Source of the DNA: Gallionellaceae bacterium
Lineage (GTDB): Bacteria > Pseudomonadota > Gammaproteobacteria > Burkholderiales > Thiobacillaceae
NCBI GenBank assembly: GCA_028714875.1
Contig: JAQTLN010000012.1
Span: forward strand, 60,441-124,440
Direction of reading: 5' to 3'
Length of the DNA stretch: 64,000 bases
Of this stretch, positions 12,001-18,593 are shown piece after piece (within the stretch, counting starts at the first letter, position 1; the number at the start of each line of letters is the position of its first letter). The notes beneath the pieces are model-generated. The model ran no database searches, had not been told where the DNA came from, and was given only the letters and a program-made list of their open reading frames with translations. The position numbers and the translations under genes are program-made.

Positions 12001-15000
12001 ATCGCGGCCGTTGCCGATGAAGAAGGTCTGGCCCAGTTCCGGGCTCAGGGTCGCGAAATCCGTACCCATGCCGCCGTCGGCCACGTCGGTGAAGTCCAGG
12101 CGCGTCGGCGTACTGCCGGGCAAGGCGTCGCTGAGGAAGACGCCGATCAGGAACATGGTCTTGCCGGGGTAATAGCCGAGGCCGGGCCAGGTGTCGTAAT
12201 CGGGGAAGTCGATATCACCATGGCCGTAAACGATGCCGGAGAGGCCGGGGTAATTATCGGCCGGGTCGTCGGGATCATCGGAAGACAGGATGTCGGTGGT
12301 GCCGCTGCCTTCGTCGCTGCCGTCCGCCGCGACGAACAGATTGCTGCCGCCGAAGGACACCAGGCCGGATACGTCCGGGAAGGTAAAGACGTTGCCGCTA
12401 CCGGCGCTGAAGGTCAGCACCGGCGGCATCAATCCGTCGAAGGAATCGACACGGCCGGCGTTGAAGATGTTGGCCTGACCATCCACGGCGACGCTAAAGG
12501 TGGTGGTGCCGCCGAGTTCGCCGCGCGCGGCGCCACGGCTGGCGCCGCTACCGAGATCGATGAAGCTGGCGTCGAGATCCTGGGCATTGGCCATGGACTC
12601 GTTGAAACCCCCTTCCTCTTCCAAAGCGGCATTAAGGACGGCCTGTACGGTGTAGGCACCGAGGCCATGATCGGCCCGCACATGGATCGTATAAGTACCG
12701 GCTTCCGTCACGGCGACGGTCTGTAATAGCGCGGCTTCACCGCTGGCGGGTGCCCAGGCCTCGCCCAACAGGGTGGTGCCATCGGCTGAGAACACCGCGA
12801 CATAAGCGCGCAGGCGCGCATCGTCGGTATTCAGGATCACGCTCAGCACCTGGCCCGCTTCGAGTTCGAGGGTGTAGTTGTCCTCGTCGCCTTCCTCATG
12901 GAAGACACCCGTCTGGATCGGGTCGTAAATCAGGGAACCATCGGGCTGCACGGCCGCGAGCGGCGCGGGATACGCCGTCACATCGACATCGGCGAAGAAT
13001 TGACGGACGAAATCCCCCCCCGCCGCGCCATCTTCATCGCCATCCAGCAAAACACCCGCCACATCGCGGAAGGCATCGGACGCGCTGCGCAGGGTCAGGG
13101 TATAGCTGCCCTCGGTGAGCCCGACGAAGCTGATGGAAGCCGTCCGAGTACCGGCGTCATAGCTGATGCCGGTGGCGGCGAAGGTTTCGCCGCTGGTGTC
13201 GTTGCGCAGGGTCACGTCGCCGACATCCAGCACGGCGGCTTGCATGTCCTCGCTGAAAGTGATGTCCAGGGTGACGTCGCCGGCGGGCACCGTGCCGCCC
13301 TCTTCGACACTGACGTGGGTCACGGTCGGGGCGATCGTATCGAGATAGAAGGTGGTGCTGAACGGCTGCACACCGCGTCCGGCGAGATCGATCAGGCTGC
13401 CGGCGCCGAGGTCGAGGATATATTGGCCTTCACCCAGGTTGCCGGTCCAGATGCCGAAATAGACGCTGTCGTGATCGAGGATGAACTGGGCGTCCGCGCT
13501 CTGGCTGCCGCCATCCGGACTGGTAATCGTGATGTCCGCCAGGTTGATCCGGTCGAGACGCACGGATTCCGACAAGTCGAGCAATAACCAGTTGGGATAG
13601 TCGGACACCGTGCTGCCGTCAGTCGGATAGACCGAGGTCACGGCGAAAGCGGGACGTTCGCCATCGGCCCCTTCCACGGCCAGCAGGTAATCGCCCTGGC
13701 CGCCGTCCTGGGAACTGACCACGACGGTGTAGACGCCGGCATTCAGGGTGAGATCGAGACGGACATTGCGGCTGTCGCCGGCATTCAGTTCGGCGCCATC
13801 GACCCAGTTGCCTTCGGCATCGTAGAGGTCGAGGCGTGGGATCAAGTCGTTGACCGGCTCGCCGCCGTCACCGCCCGGCGTCATGGTGTAGAGGGTCACG
13901 CCATCGCCGTCATTGGCGACGCGGACCAGATAGCTATCGGTATCGGCCCCGCTGTCCAGCGCGCCCACCACGCGGCCCGCGAGCAACTCCTGGGCGGCCC
14001 CGGTTTCCAGGCCAAATGCCTGATTACGACTCAGCACAAGGTTGTAATCACCCGCTGTGTCGCCCGATACACGAACGTGGTAAGTGGCGTCGGCGTCGGC
14101 CACGAAGCCCTGAATGGTTCGGCCTACGTTCGCGTCGCCGGCATGAGCCAGCGCGATGAGGTTGCCGGCGTCGTCATACAGTTCCAGATCGATGCCATGG
14201 CCCGCGAACTCGTCACCATAGCTGAGGGAAAGCGTGACAGCCTCGCCCGCCATGAGATCGAAGCGGTACCAGTCTTCCGACGGGATGACGTAGCCATCCC
14301 CCGCTGTAAAGGAAAGCGTGTGCAGTTGCACGCCGGTATCGAAACTGTTGAGCACCGTCTGGTTGGCGACATCGATGACCACCATCGAGGTGATGTCATC
14401 GGTACTGCCGACACCATAAAAAAGCCCGGTGAGCGGATTGAAGTCGCCATGGTGGGCGGCATACAGATCAAGCCCGAACTGGTAGCTGGTCCCCCCGGTA
14501 ATGGGGTCCACCAGATAGAAATCACCGCCGGAATTGACGAACCAGAGCTTGTCCTCGGGATCGAAGGCGAGGCTGTGCGTCGAGGTGCTGAGGCCGGAAT
14601 CGCCGACCACATGCCCGACACCCGTAACCGGATCGAGCGCGACCAGGTCATCACCGGATTCGGTCCAGGCAAAAAGATTGCCCAGGGAGTCGCTGGTGAC
14701 GTTGAGCAAGATACCCACACCCGCGCCATTGCCGATGGGCGTACCGGCGCCGGTATTGAGGTCGATACTGACCAGATAGCCCGCCGCGCGCGGGTCGTTG
14801 TTGGAGACGGCGCCATAAAGAATGCCGCTGCTGGCGTCATATTCCAGACCGTTGATGGCATAGCCGACCCCGCCGATGGTCCGCGTGACCGTGCCGGTTT
14901 CCGGATCGAGTTCCACCAGGGTGCTGAGGGTGCCACCATGACCCAGCGTGCCCAACAGCATGGGCGGGGTCGTGAGCACGAACTCGGGCGGCTCCAGAGA

Positions 15001-18000
15001 ACCGGCGACACTGGCCAGGCCGGCGCCATTGCCAAACTGGATGAAGGCGGGGGTGAGATTCTGCGCACTGCCCAGGTCGTCATTGCCGCCCAGGCCCACC
15101 GCTTCTTCTTCGCCCGCCGCATTGAGCAGGACGCTCAAGTCGTAGCGGCCGGCGGTCAATTCACCGCCTTCCTCAAGGTTGCTCAACACCAGGGAATAGG
15201 TGCCGGCCTCTTCGACCCAAAGGTGGTTCAACGCGGCGGCGGCTCCGGGCGCGGCTGCGTCATAGGCCCCCAGACTCGCGCCATGCGGATCGAACACTTC
15301 CACCCTGGCCTTGAGCCCGGCATCCACCGGGAACAGGGCGATGGTGAGCATCTGGTTGGCATCCAGATCGAGGACATGGGTATCCGTATCCACCCCGGCG
15401 GCGTTGTACAGCGCACCAACCACATCACCGCCATGAATAAGCGAACCGGCGGGTTGCCAGGCCTCCAGCGGCGTCGGGAATGCCAGCACGTCGCTATCGA
15501 CCGCGAAGTCGATGACCAGATCACCGCCCGCGACGCTATCGCCGTCACCGTCCAATGGGTTGCCGAAGAGATCGCGGAAGCCACCGGGCTGGCTGGACAG
15601 CGTCAAGCTGTAGCGTCCCTCGGCGAGCGATCCGAAGTCGACGTCCAGGTGGTTGCCACCGGCGTCGTAGTTGAATGAGACGGGGCTGATGACCTGCCCG
15701 CTGAAGGTTTCGACCAGAAGGATATCGGAGACATCGAGCACTTCTTCGTCCAACGTCTCGCTGAAATCGGCTCTGAAGGTAAAGGGACCGGGTTCGATCA
15801 CCGCGCCGCCTTCCAGGTTGTGGCTGACGACGTATGGCGCGGTGGCATCCACGCCGAACGTCAAGACGTAGTCGGCGATGTTGCTGTTGTTGGCCAAGTT
15901 GGCCACCGCGCCGTTAGGCAGGATCAACGTATAGAGGCCATCGCTGGAAACCGGCTCGTCCAACACAAAACGCAGCGTGTTGGCGTCAACCAGAATGACA
16001 TCGGAGACCGATACCGGGCCGCCCTCATGGAAGACCAGAATATCCATTGCGGAGACGGAATCCATCCGAACCGCCTGCGAGAAAGTGATCTCGATGCCGT
16101 CCGGGAAAGCCGTGAGCATCGCGCCATCACTTACTGAACTGCCGGTGACCGTAAACGTATTCGCGAGGGTGCCGCTGGCGCCCTGCACTTCCAGTGTGTA
16201 GTCACCCGTGCCCGTCACCCCCGCGACGCGCAGGCGATAACTACCTGTGCTCGCCGCGACATAGGCGATCTGGGCATTGCGACCATCCGCGGCGCCATTG
16301 TTGTTGCTGGCGACGAGCGTGGTCCCGTCCGGGGCATAGAGCTCCAGGAGCGGGTCGAGTGAATTCTCGGGTGACAAGCCGTCCAGGGGATCGGCCAAAG
16401 CCAGGCCGCCCGGTGTGGTGGTGCTGATAGTCAGGGTGTCGCCCGCGTTCACCGCCACCAGATAATTGTCCTCACGATCCGTGCCGCCGAATGCCGCCCA
16501 GGCCACCGCCTGTTCCAGGAGACGGTCGGCCATGCCCGTGTTCCACGCGTAATTCGGATAGACGGGGCTCAGATAGACGCCGCGTCCCAGGCCGGCCATC
16601 CCGACCACCACGGCCGGGTAGCCACTCACCGTGGCGAGCGTGCTGGCGCCGGCATCGATGCCGGCGGTTCCCCATTCGGCATATCTCGAGGCCCCACTGA
16701 AGCTGCTCACTCCCGAGGTGACGGGATGGCCGCTGTTGGTAATGGTGATGCTGGGGTTGTAGTCATATGAGCGTGTGGAGTTGAGATTGATGGGCACGAT
16801 CGCGTCGATATTGGCGTCGACCGGCGGCGTGTTGAGTCCGTCGTAATACACGCCCCAGCCAGTGGAGACGACGCCGTGGCCGGCCTCTACCCAGGCGCGC
16901 AACGCGGCGGCCATCGTATTTTCCACGGTACCGTCGGTGCTTTGCCGGGCGCCCAGCAGCACAACATCGTAGTTGTTCAGTTCGCCGAGGGTATCAATGT
17001 CGGTCGGGCTGACGCGAACAGCGGTGAAGTCGTAATAGCTGTCGTCATTAAGCTGCGCGATCGTCCTCACATCGCTGTCCGCGAGCACCGCCACGCGGAT
17101 CGCGCCGATGCCGCCACTTTCCTTGCGTCCGAGACTACCGATCGCCTCATTGAGCGGACTCAGCACCCTGGCGTAAGAGGCGATGTCGCTGGGTTCCACA
17201 TCGAGCCGTGTTTCCCGCGCCGCGAGCAGCACGTAATCAACCTCCGCGTCGCTACTCACCTTCAGGTAGTAGGTTCCCGTCGTCGTCGCGGCGAAGTCCT
17301 GGATCAACTGATCGAAGTTGCTTGCCGAGGTCGAGCCAACGGCCAGGAGATTGCCGCCGGCATCCAGCAAATCGAGGCGTAGCACGGCATTCGTCGTCGT
17401 GATGGAAGCCAGACCGAAACTCGCCAACTCGTCTACCGCCAGATCAAGACGGAAGTAGTCGGCATCAGCCCCCTGGTTGGTTCCCACCGCCGCGTAGCGC
17501 AAACCCCCACCCGGGAGCACCTGTTGCGACGGTGCCAAATCCTGGGCATCGGCAAGCGCATTGTTCGCCAGGCCGCCGACTTCCTCGGCTTCCACCGTGG
17601 CGTTGAGGAAGATGTTCAGTTGGAAGGCGCCGCCATCGCTTGTCGGATTCGCATTGGTCACGTCGATCCGATAATCGCCAGCGGCGGAAGCCACCACGGA
17701 ATCAAGCAAAGCCCCCCCACCCAAAGCACCGGCTGTGGCCGATCCGAGCAGTGTGGTGCCGTCGACGCCGTACAACTCGATCGTTCCCCACAAGTCGGAG
17801 TCATAGCTGTCGAATACCACGGACACCTTCTGTCCGGCATCCAGCGACAACGTGTACGACTGTGCCGCGTCAAAGGATGCCAGGGCATCACTCTGGCTGG
17901 ACTGATGGATCAGCGACCCCATTGGCGCAACAGGGTAGAAATCCGCCGACATGAGTAGCCGGGGCTCCAGGCTCTCGAACAATATCTTGTGCCGCTGCGG

Positions 18001-18114
18001 TGGCCGCGCAAACGCCTTGCGCTGGGTACCGCGCCGGAAGAATCGTGAAAGCGCCGCCTGGAAGATCGCTGGGTTGACCTTGTTACCGGCAAAAAGGGTG
18101 GGCATGGCAAACAT
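1..18114 (-). CDS. giant LEPR-XLL multidomain surface/secreted protein (3' end outside window)
   Basis: The frame stays open from the ATG at 18114 to base 1 (6038 codons), so the true protein is longer. The start has a strong AGGAGGT site 7-8 bases upstream. The N terminus is basic and carries SLEPRLLMSAD at residues 48-58, the LEPR-XLL motif known from the N termini of very large bacterial surface proteins. Residues about 60-3600 form four related modules (starts near 60, 880, 1710 and 2780) built from PPC-like beta domains ('GTYYLKVSSD', 'YTLSLDAGQ') and SbsA-type Ig-like domains ('DITFSEDM'). Two glutamine-amidotransferase/ThuA-like segments lie near 335-540 and 3050-3275. Nine CARDB-like repeats follow (about 3600-4770, e.g. 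'VTDTNNQVYEY'), then another PPC-like domain, a Cna-B-like domain ('SGLQPGTYRLTLSSG', about 5175-5270) and repeats with a Cys-rich stretch at the edge. Likely exported and used in adhesion or as matrix; function is inferred. Secretion genes are not in the window. Confidence 0.93.
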   Translation of the reverse strand, partial: MFAMPTLFAGNKVNPAIFQAALSRFFRRGTQRKAFARPPQRHKILFESLEPRLLMSADFYPVAPMGSLIHQSSQSDALASFDAAQSYTLSLDAGQKVSVVFDSYDSDLWGTIELYGVDGTTLLGSATAGALGGGALLDSVVASAAGDYRIDVTNANPTSDGGAFQLNIFLNATVEAEEVGGLANNALADAQDLAPSQQVLPGGGLRYAAVGTNQGADADYFRLDLAVDELASFGLASITTTNAVLRLDLLDAGGNLLAVGSTSASNFDQLIQDFAATTTGTYYLKVSSDAEVDYVLLAARETRLDVEPSDIASYARVLSPLNEAIGSLGRKESGGIGAIRVAVLADSDVRTIAQLNDDSYYDFTAVRVSPTDIDTLGELNNYDVVLLGARQSTDGTVENTMAAALRAWVEAGHGVVSTGWGVYYDGLNTPPVDANIDAIVPINLNSTRSYDYNPSITITNSGHPVTSGVSSFSGASRYAEWGTAGIDAGASTLATVSGYPAVVVGMAGLGRGVYLSPVYPNYAWNTGMADRLLEQAVAWAAFGGTDREDNYLVAVNAGDTLTISTTTPGGLALADPLDGLSPENSLDPLLELYAPDGTTLVASNNNGAADGRNAQIAYVAASTGSYRLRVAGVTGTGDYTLEVQGASGTLANTFTVTGSSVSDGAMLTAFPDGIEITFSQAVRMDSVSAMDILVFHEGGPVSVSDVILVDANTLRFVLDEPVSSDGLYTLILPNGAVANLANNSNIADYVLTFGVDATAPYVVSHNLEGGAVIEPGPFTFRADFSETLDEEVLDVSDILLVETFSGQVISPVSFNYDAGGNHLDVDFGSLAEGRYSLTLSSQPGGFRDLFGNPLDGDGDSVAGGDLVIDFAVDSDVLAFPTPLEAWQPAGSLIHGGDVVGALYNAAGVDTDTHVLDLDANQMLTIALFPVDAGLKARVEVFDPHGASLGAYDAAAPGAAAALNHLWVEEAGTYSLVLSNLEEGGELTAGRYDLSVLLNAAGEEEAVGLGGNDDLGSAQNLTPAFIQFGNGAGLASVAGSLEPPEFVLTTPPMLLGTLGHGGTLSTLVELDPETGTVTRTIGGVGYAINGLEYDASSGILYGAVSNNDPRAAGYLVSIDLNTGAGTPIGNGAGVGILLNVTSDSLGNLFAWTESGDDLVALDPVTGVGHVVGDSGLSTSTHSLAFDPEDKLWFVNSGGDFYLVDPITGGTSYQFGLDLYAAHHGDFNPLTGLFYGVGSTDDITSMVVIDVANQTVLNSFDTGVQLHTLSFTAGDGYVIPSEDWYRFDLMAGEAVTLSLSYGDEFAGHGIDLELYDDAGNLIALAHAGDANVGRTIQGFVADADATYHVRVSGDTAGDYNLVLSRNQAFGLETGAAQELLAGRVVGALDSGADTDSYLVRVANDGDGVTLYTMTPGGDGGEPVNDLIPRLDLYDAEGNWVDGAELNAGDSRNVRLDLTLNAGVYTVVVSSQDGGQGDYLLAVEGADGERPAFAVTSVYPTDGSTVSDYPNWLLLDLSESVRLDRINLADITITSPDGGSQSADAQFILDHDSVYFGIWTGNLGEGQYILDLGAGSLIDLAGRGVQPFSTTFYLDTIAPTVTHVSVEEGGTVPAGDVTLDITFSEDMQAAVLDVGDVTLRNDTSGETFAATGISYDAGTRTASISFVGLTEGSYTLTLRSASDAFRDVAGVLLDGDEDGAAGGDFVRQFFADVDVTAYPAPLAAVQPDGSLIYDPIQTGVFHEEGDEDNYTLELEAGQVLSVILNTDDARLRAYVAVFSADGTTLLGEAWAPASGEAALLQTVAVTEAGTYTIHVRADHGLGAYTVQAVLNAALEEEGGFNESMANAQDLDASFIDLGSGASRGAARGELGGTTTFSVAVDGQANIFNAGRVDSFDGLMPPVLTFSAGSGNVFTFPDVSGLVSFGGSNLFVAADGSDEGSGTTDILSSDDPDDPADNYPGLSGIVYGHGDIDFPDYDTWPGLGYYPGKTMFLIGVFLSDALPGSTPTRLDFTDVADGGMGTDFATLSPELGQTFFIGNGRDALDNLQEFTAPDGATRLFLGYADAVQFGYPSSEAGAYWDNYGALNVQVQLNSAQVTDEDWYRFSLEAGQSSSIVLSRDDMTQPGNAQLELYDQGGNLLAGGRNDSFLLDSYIKGFAPTVAGTYYLRVSGDASPYSLVLTRDADFNLELPGEDQAISDTHVVLGYVGGIGSGDFGSGPSGSVSLSLNLYDSDGYRWDIRGSGYISDGTYDAYDGGMSHSGFPSYSTAQSEDGGREIVIGTATLGASGGNVEVTRKIYVPTNQSYARFLEVVHNPGADSVTYTLPIYTNLGSDGNERYILTSSGDAVVNADDNWLITDDTAAGGSSGTASSPTSDPVVTHVVAGENARVRPDAFTRDGDDINYSYTLTLAPGETRIIMHFAAQAGEQTTAVTRAGQLANLELNALDGMSAEERHQVANFNVGDFSDGYTFVANGDDALVIETATPGDAIGEPENAPDVELLLYGPDGNEIASDRNGAGDGRNARIVYTVPAGAAGTYRVEVRSESATAGSYVLSVSGSSATPPEFSVSASSPGDSALLDSFPTTYTVDLSEAVLLTSLSAADLTVNGVAASGVSVVDADTLAFDIALADAGDGVYSVEIAAGALTSLSGKPLQAYVATFDSDATAPTVVSSSLAGGDTLPPGSTSITIGFSEQLATDGLGVEDVLLTNLDTGFIAHPDSVSYDANVLSVQIDALAEGNYSLTLVSALGGFRDRRDNLLDGEYLGSLPSGDGTAGGDFTVAFRVDATTTPFASLIGVAPAGALIYDPPSSGHLHADGDIDEFTLTLDAGQIATVRFSPQNLSLRAQVELLAPDDTVLASISALAAGETVLLQSVPVADAGAYKVRVTQLEGSGNYQVQLVLNASLEAEAHGGAANDDLASAESLDAASVPLAGSADRLAVLGSLDVGNADWYGFTLAAGQSASLAVTRGDTPSLSGLSLELYDASGALLSVGIADPSNVDQSISAFVAPSAGSYYARVTGSGAMPYSLVVTRSAEFSLERLDAAQDITRTGQVLGALGSQGIGAGNLRVAVVSSGMGVSYDFGLQAIVDQLNDDTWFNFDASLVEQAAVDTYDELAAYNVVVIGGNGNTSSQFNSFAPALRAYVESGGGLLVTGWGIYAAGGLSGTTRTDFDAIVPVNTAGGYNNYGAATITPTGTHPIVEGVAAFTASPYVEYPGTSPRVDAGATTLAMVGSVPVAAAMEVGLGHSVYLGPIYAGYNGYNTTSLRSGNADRLLEQAVAWAAGDRSDIYTFQATAGAELDIRSLTPGDGAGAGAGEPDNQLDVRLELYDPDGQLVASDDNGGGDGRNARILLTAAGSGIYEVHVIAAGNVDASARGDYLLQVNGASLAADAPPAVVASTPPDGANFSAPPTSITLTFSEALLAGTVQASDLVLDNGAVATGVTLVDGRTLRFDVSVPDTATTFTYSLAEGVMNDLQGTGNSAHSGSFSIDHTGPRVVSQTPALQAATSFARIVFTFSETLDAASVSTADIQSFTGPGGSNLLSTISGVTASGNSVTVNFSARTVQGTYTMVLGPNISDAVGNLMDQNQDGAKGQANDLYTATVDLASPDLRAVSLSNPGTALWGDNVSVTWTVENIGADAALENWYDAIYLSTDGDLDVSDDRLLHYQLAGANPLPGNNGGYTRTATFTLPLDSLSAVGNFYLVLKADNWNYQMESSESNNVALGEAIHIGLPTRPDLVVSHVSAPADLLLNASGYTDVPITWTITNQGAAAATNWHDYVYLSSDAVVGGDVYYADFAFEGTLNPGESATRTQSISLPFNYAEGQRWIVVRTDARGELYEINTATPPSHVDAENNNTSVSAGSMNVRYTALPNLQVTAITPPDHSYSGQDALISWTVSNVGPGATTVPTWYDRVYLSTDAVLDGSDLYLGQTQNPSYLPGGGSLGNSYTSSLHYTLPQGISGSYYYLVATDIYNNVFENLNENDNVGVSAVSVELTPPPDLQVVARNPGSNEWEPSVHISAPGGLWSGQPATVTWTVTNRGDGGTQVPSGWYDRLYMSTDETYGGDTLLGTWFYNAALDGQLDSGASYTRSATVTLPIGIPADGVPTTYHFFVVTDTNNQVYEYLNEGNNDDSYASAVVSLTPPPDLEPEITYLQATAEAGHQFVFNYKVTNYGTPTPNTYWIDRFWLSDDDPATADIHMGDRGHSGALDSDAFYTGEFTYTLPNGISGNYRVIMRTDMDNRVFEGLDNPGIGYLPETNNTVISGGVMTVVSNPSDLVIDSFTSSPTGEAGKTISASWTVRNAGGGDTVVSGWTDRLIASQDGVLGNGDDVVLYTRNHSGRLDSGESYSVNNLSVALPITLASGNYTLFLLTDAGSQVYESDNGNNSAANALSLVRDTADLQVVSVGGLPVDVTAGGALSLNWRVENLGVATTNASYWYDRVFLSLDAILDGGDLNIGSLRHSNALLPTAGYDANVSFTLATSIAAGNYYVIVQTDRDNQVVEDPSEANNTRTSDSTVALAAWTPAAGEKPLADLRPDLAVTAITLPPEAFSGQGIEITWTVANQSATDNTGTRWWNDAVYLSRDLYFDRYSDLYLGYLSQYRDLAAGASYEASRTFTLPAGYTGPFYAFVVTDYSGHITESVESNNITRSGTVVDVSLAPPANLVAGMITIPANGIPGQSADISYSVSNEAGANAIVGSWKDTLYLSSDTLWDIDDVVLGSVWTTYNSANPLNGGESYSHTLHATLPGVNPGDYHVIVRSDILNVVNETSEADNLSASLDAVTLDAEVLPLGGSVAGTLGNRQAAYYKLEVGVGETVKLAFDSVGGNIANEIYVRYGAMPSLGRFDYSSLEEYSADPTALIPETRAGTYYVMVYGASVSGAPAYTLSSEIIPFSITEVRTDVVGDLGDATLRIDGAKFAEATRFALRADDGTLYLDNRLFVKDSSRAYATFNLLHAAAGVYDLVATQANGQTTVFADAVTVIDDARGANLFSIIQGPSQVTTGRVNSFILQYTNQGDGDAMAPLLVIDGNTTPLGYNSGDLRAMPIYFLGASLDGPMDVLRPDTGYSQQVLFQSPNSDGQLDIRVSTIQSTDNRVIDSARWGEIEASIKPATPAGMSDAAWNTRWDAFWGRIRAAMGNTWGDYVRMLNQAMLLVSEQGSPVRDVRTLMATVYEQHPDWRPASNLSGTLLDSTSGDPLANVELAAYRTTDRGIVLGGYASTDANGHFTLSGLQPGTYRLTLSSGVYDMNRNGADDSGELNVAGNAPLGLLSYAVGFDADSNAGEVYVLDTTPVVSTSDSAPVLATAADGTPHLLWLRDGRAWHAWYDGGNWVDAVAVSGDGASELNLVAAGNLLDSSDPGLIAVWQQNGGNPTLGGNDSEIFYAVARPDGAGGYQWSEPIRLTTDLVSDRGLEVVVMGSGQVLIVDKKEDVTTQDDSDLYYYLIDVATGGVVWTAAPVALAPQYTVAYSYDKEYGPWNALGMEIGASIGLTGEATQSGCEASVSVGGQAELTLESDNLGITLEGHGNLEAEWGVDLVAHDWDFHQATAGIGISGELDWKNGLLKMLGAIPTPATKAAATFIEWATTLINSTGVVEASNGIKGSIGIDFSGLRWTIAEPFPEWVWPNVIAEAAMNTSVKAYAGIQVKDDDDWKLEVEGGIVAEVDVYPSVELTKLGGEIGITLTLDGWDLSPDPWFLGYEKSDLILLGDGGLGTPLYLLSWNPSLLVGSAANYNDGVSHSLLANVATDLADDGSPALASDSGGSYAAWSHNTGDIGTTLQVSNYDGAAWSAPVEIAGSLGFNNGVNTVTDAAGKRMVIWTHADSGALTHDSDLDAIQAARNANQLMYSLFNGATWSAPTQLAATAGRDSSLTLTRDAAGNVVLGWIASDSNGMQHLLSATWNGSAWSVPAAIAENAHLGQLELGRVGSTLTAFWTEDVSAAGDSSATSLRSASYSGGAWSSAGAFSPVLLSASLGVTNIGTSSGFSLAGSEVPLQGETLAGILFGPPPDECFKCKPEDIKKVTENAPNCRPGGGSDVQYDPEKC

Positions 18115-18120
18115 GGTTTT

Positions 18121-18139
18121 AACCTCCTCGCCCGCGAGG
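18121..18139 (-). promoter_or_regulatory. RBS of the giant gene overlapped by a hairpin
   Basis: On the minus strand a perfect stem (CCTCGC, loop GG, GCGAGG; 18126-18139) runs directly into the Shine-Dalgarno AGGAGGTT (18121-18128), and the two share three bases. The hairpin could modulate ribosome access and would be a natural output of the riboswitch upstream. The structure is seen in the sequence; its regulatory role is inference. Confidence 0.5.
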
Positions 18140-18189
18140 GCGAAGCAAGTTGCTGGTGCTGGATGGGATTTTTGGACACACAACCCGAG

Positions 18190-18205
18190 ACCTCGATACC
18201 GAGGT
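18190..18205 (-). other. leader hairpin between riboswitch and RBS
   Basis: Perfect 6-bp stem ACCTCG-GTAT-CGAGGT on the minus strand in the 5' leader of the giant gene. No T-run follows it, so it is not a simple intrinsic terminator. It may be part of the expression platform of the upstream c-di-GMP aptamer. Confidence 0.4.
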
Positions 18206-18267
18206 GGGCTCATTGCTTCTGATAGGAATAGCGCTAATTGCTTGTGCCATAACGACTGCGTCCCGCG

Positions 18268-18350
18268 TCATGGCAGCCCGGCTATCTCCAGCGTTGGAGA
18301 CCCGAGGCTTTCCGACCCCGTTTCACAACGGGTGTGGCTTTGGCTGTTCA
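18268..18350 (-). promoter_or_regulatory. cyclic-di-GMP-I (GEMM) riboswitch aptamer
   Basis: Read on the minus strand, this leader segment has the class I c-di-GMP aptamer layout. A closing helix CAGCC/GGCTG (18342-18346 with 18274-18278) encloses two hairpins. The first is CCCGTT-GTGA-AACGGG, capped by a GNRA tetraloop. It is followed by GGTCGGAAAGCCTCGGGTCT, which corresponds to the conserved GACGCAAAGCC..CGGG strand. The second hairpin (TCTCC/GGAGA) ends in ATAGCCGGGCTGCC, corresponding to the conserved GTAGCCGGGTTACC side. It lies about 160 nt upstream of the giant gene and in the same orientation. c-di-GMP control of large adhesins through such aptamers is established in other bacteria; on or off behaviour here cannot be told from sequence. 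Confidence 0.85.
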
Positions 18351-18593
18351 ATAACGAACCAGGGGGCATGTAGCCCCCTAGGTATTGTTTTTGATAACGA
18401 TCCTTTTTCTAGCGCAAATAATCAGGAAGGCAATCTGGACAAAGTGGTTTTTTGTGCCCGGCTTACCCGGCACGCCGTATCCCGTACAGCAGAAACTTTA
18501 TTTTTCAACGGGTTGGGCCGGGCAAGGCTCGCCGAGGTAGTAAAGCGTTGCACGCGGCATTTCGGCGGCAAGCGGGGCGCTTTTGGGCAGCGG
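18351..18593. other. intergenic region between pssA and the giant gene leader
   Basis: No convincing gene. It contains a perfect 7-bp inverted repeat AGGGGGC-ATGTA-GCCCCCT at 18361-18379, with no adjacent T-run on the minus strand, and a weaker G+C-rich palindrome around 18458-18478. The promoter of the giant gene should lie here. The stretch just upstream of the 18361-18379 palindrome on the minus strand is locally A+T-rich, but no clear -35/-10 pair stands out. Confidence 0.5.
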
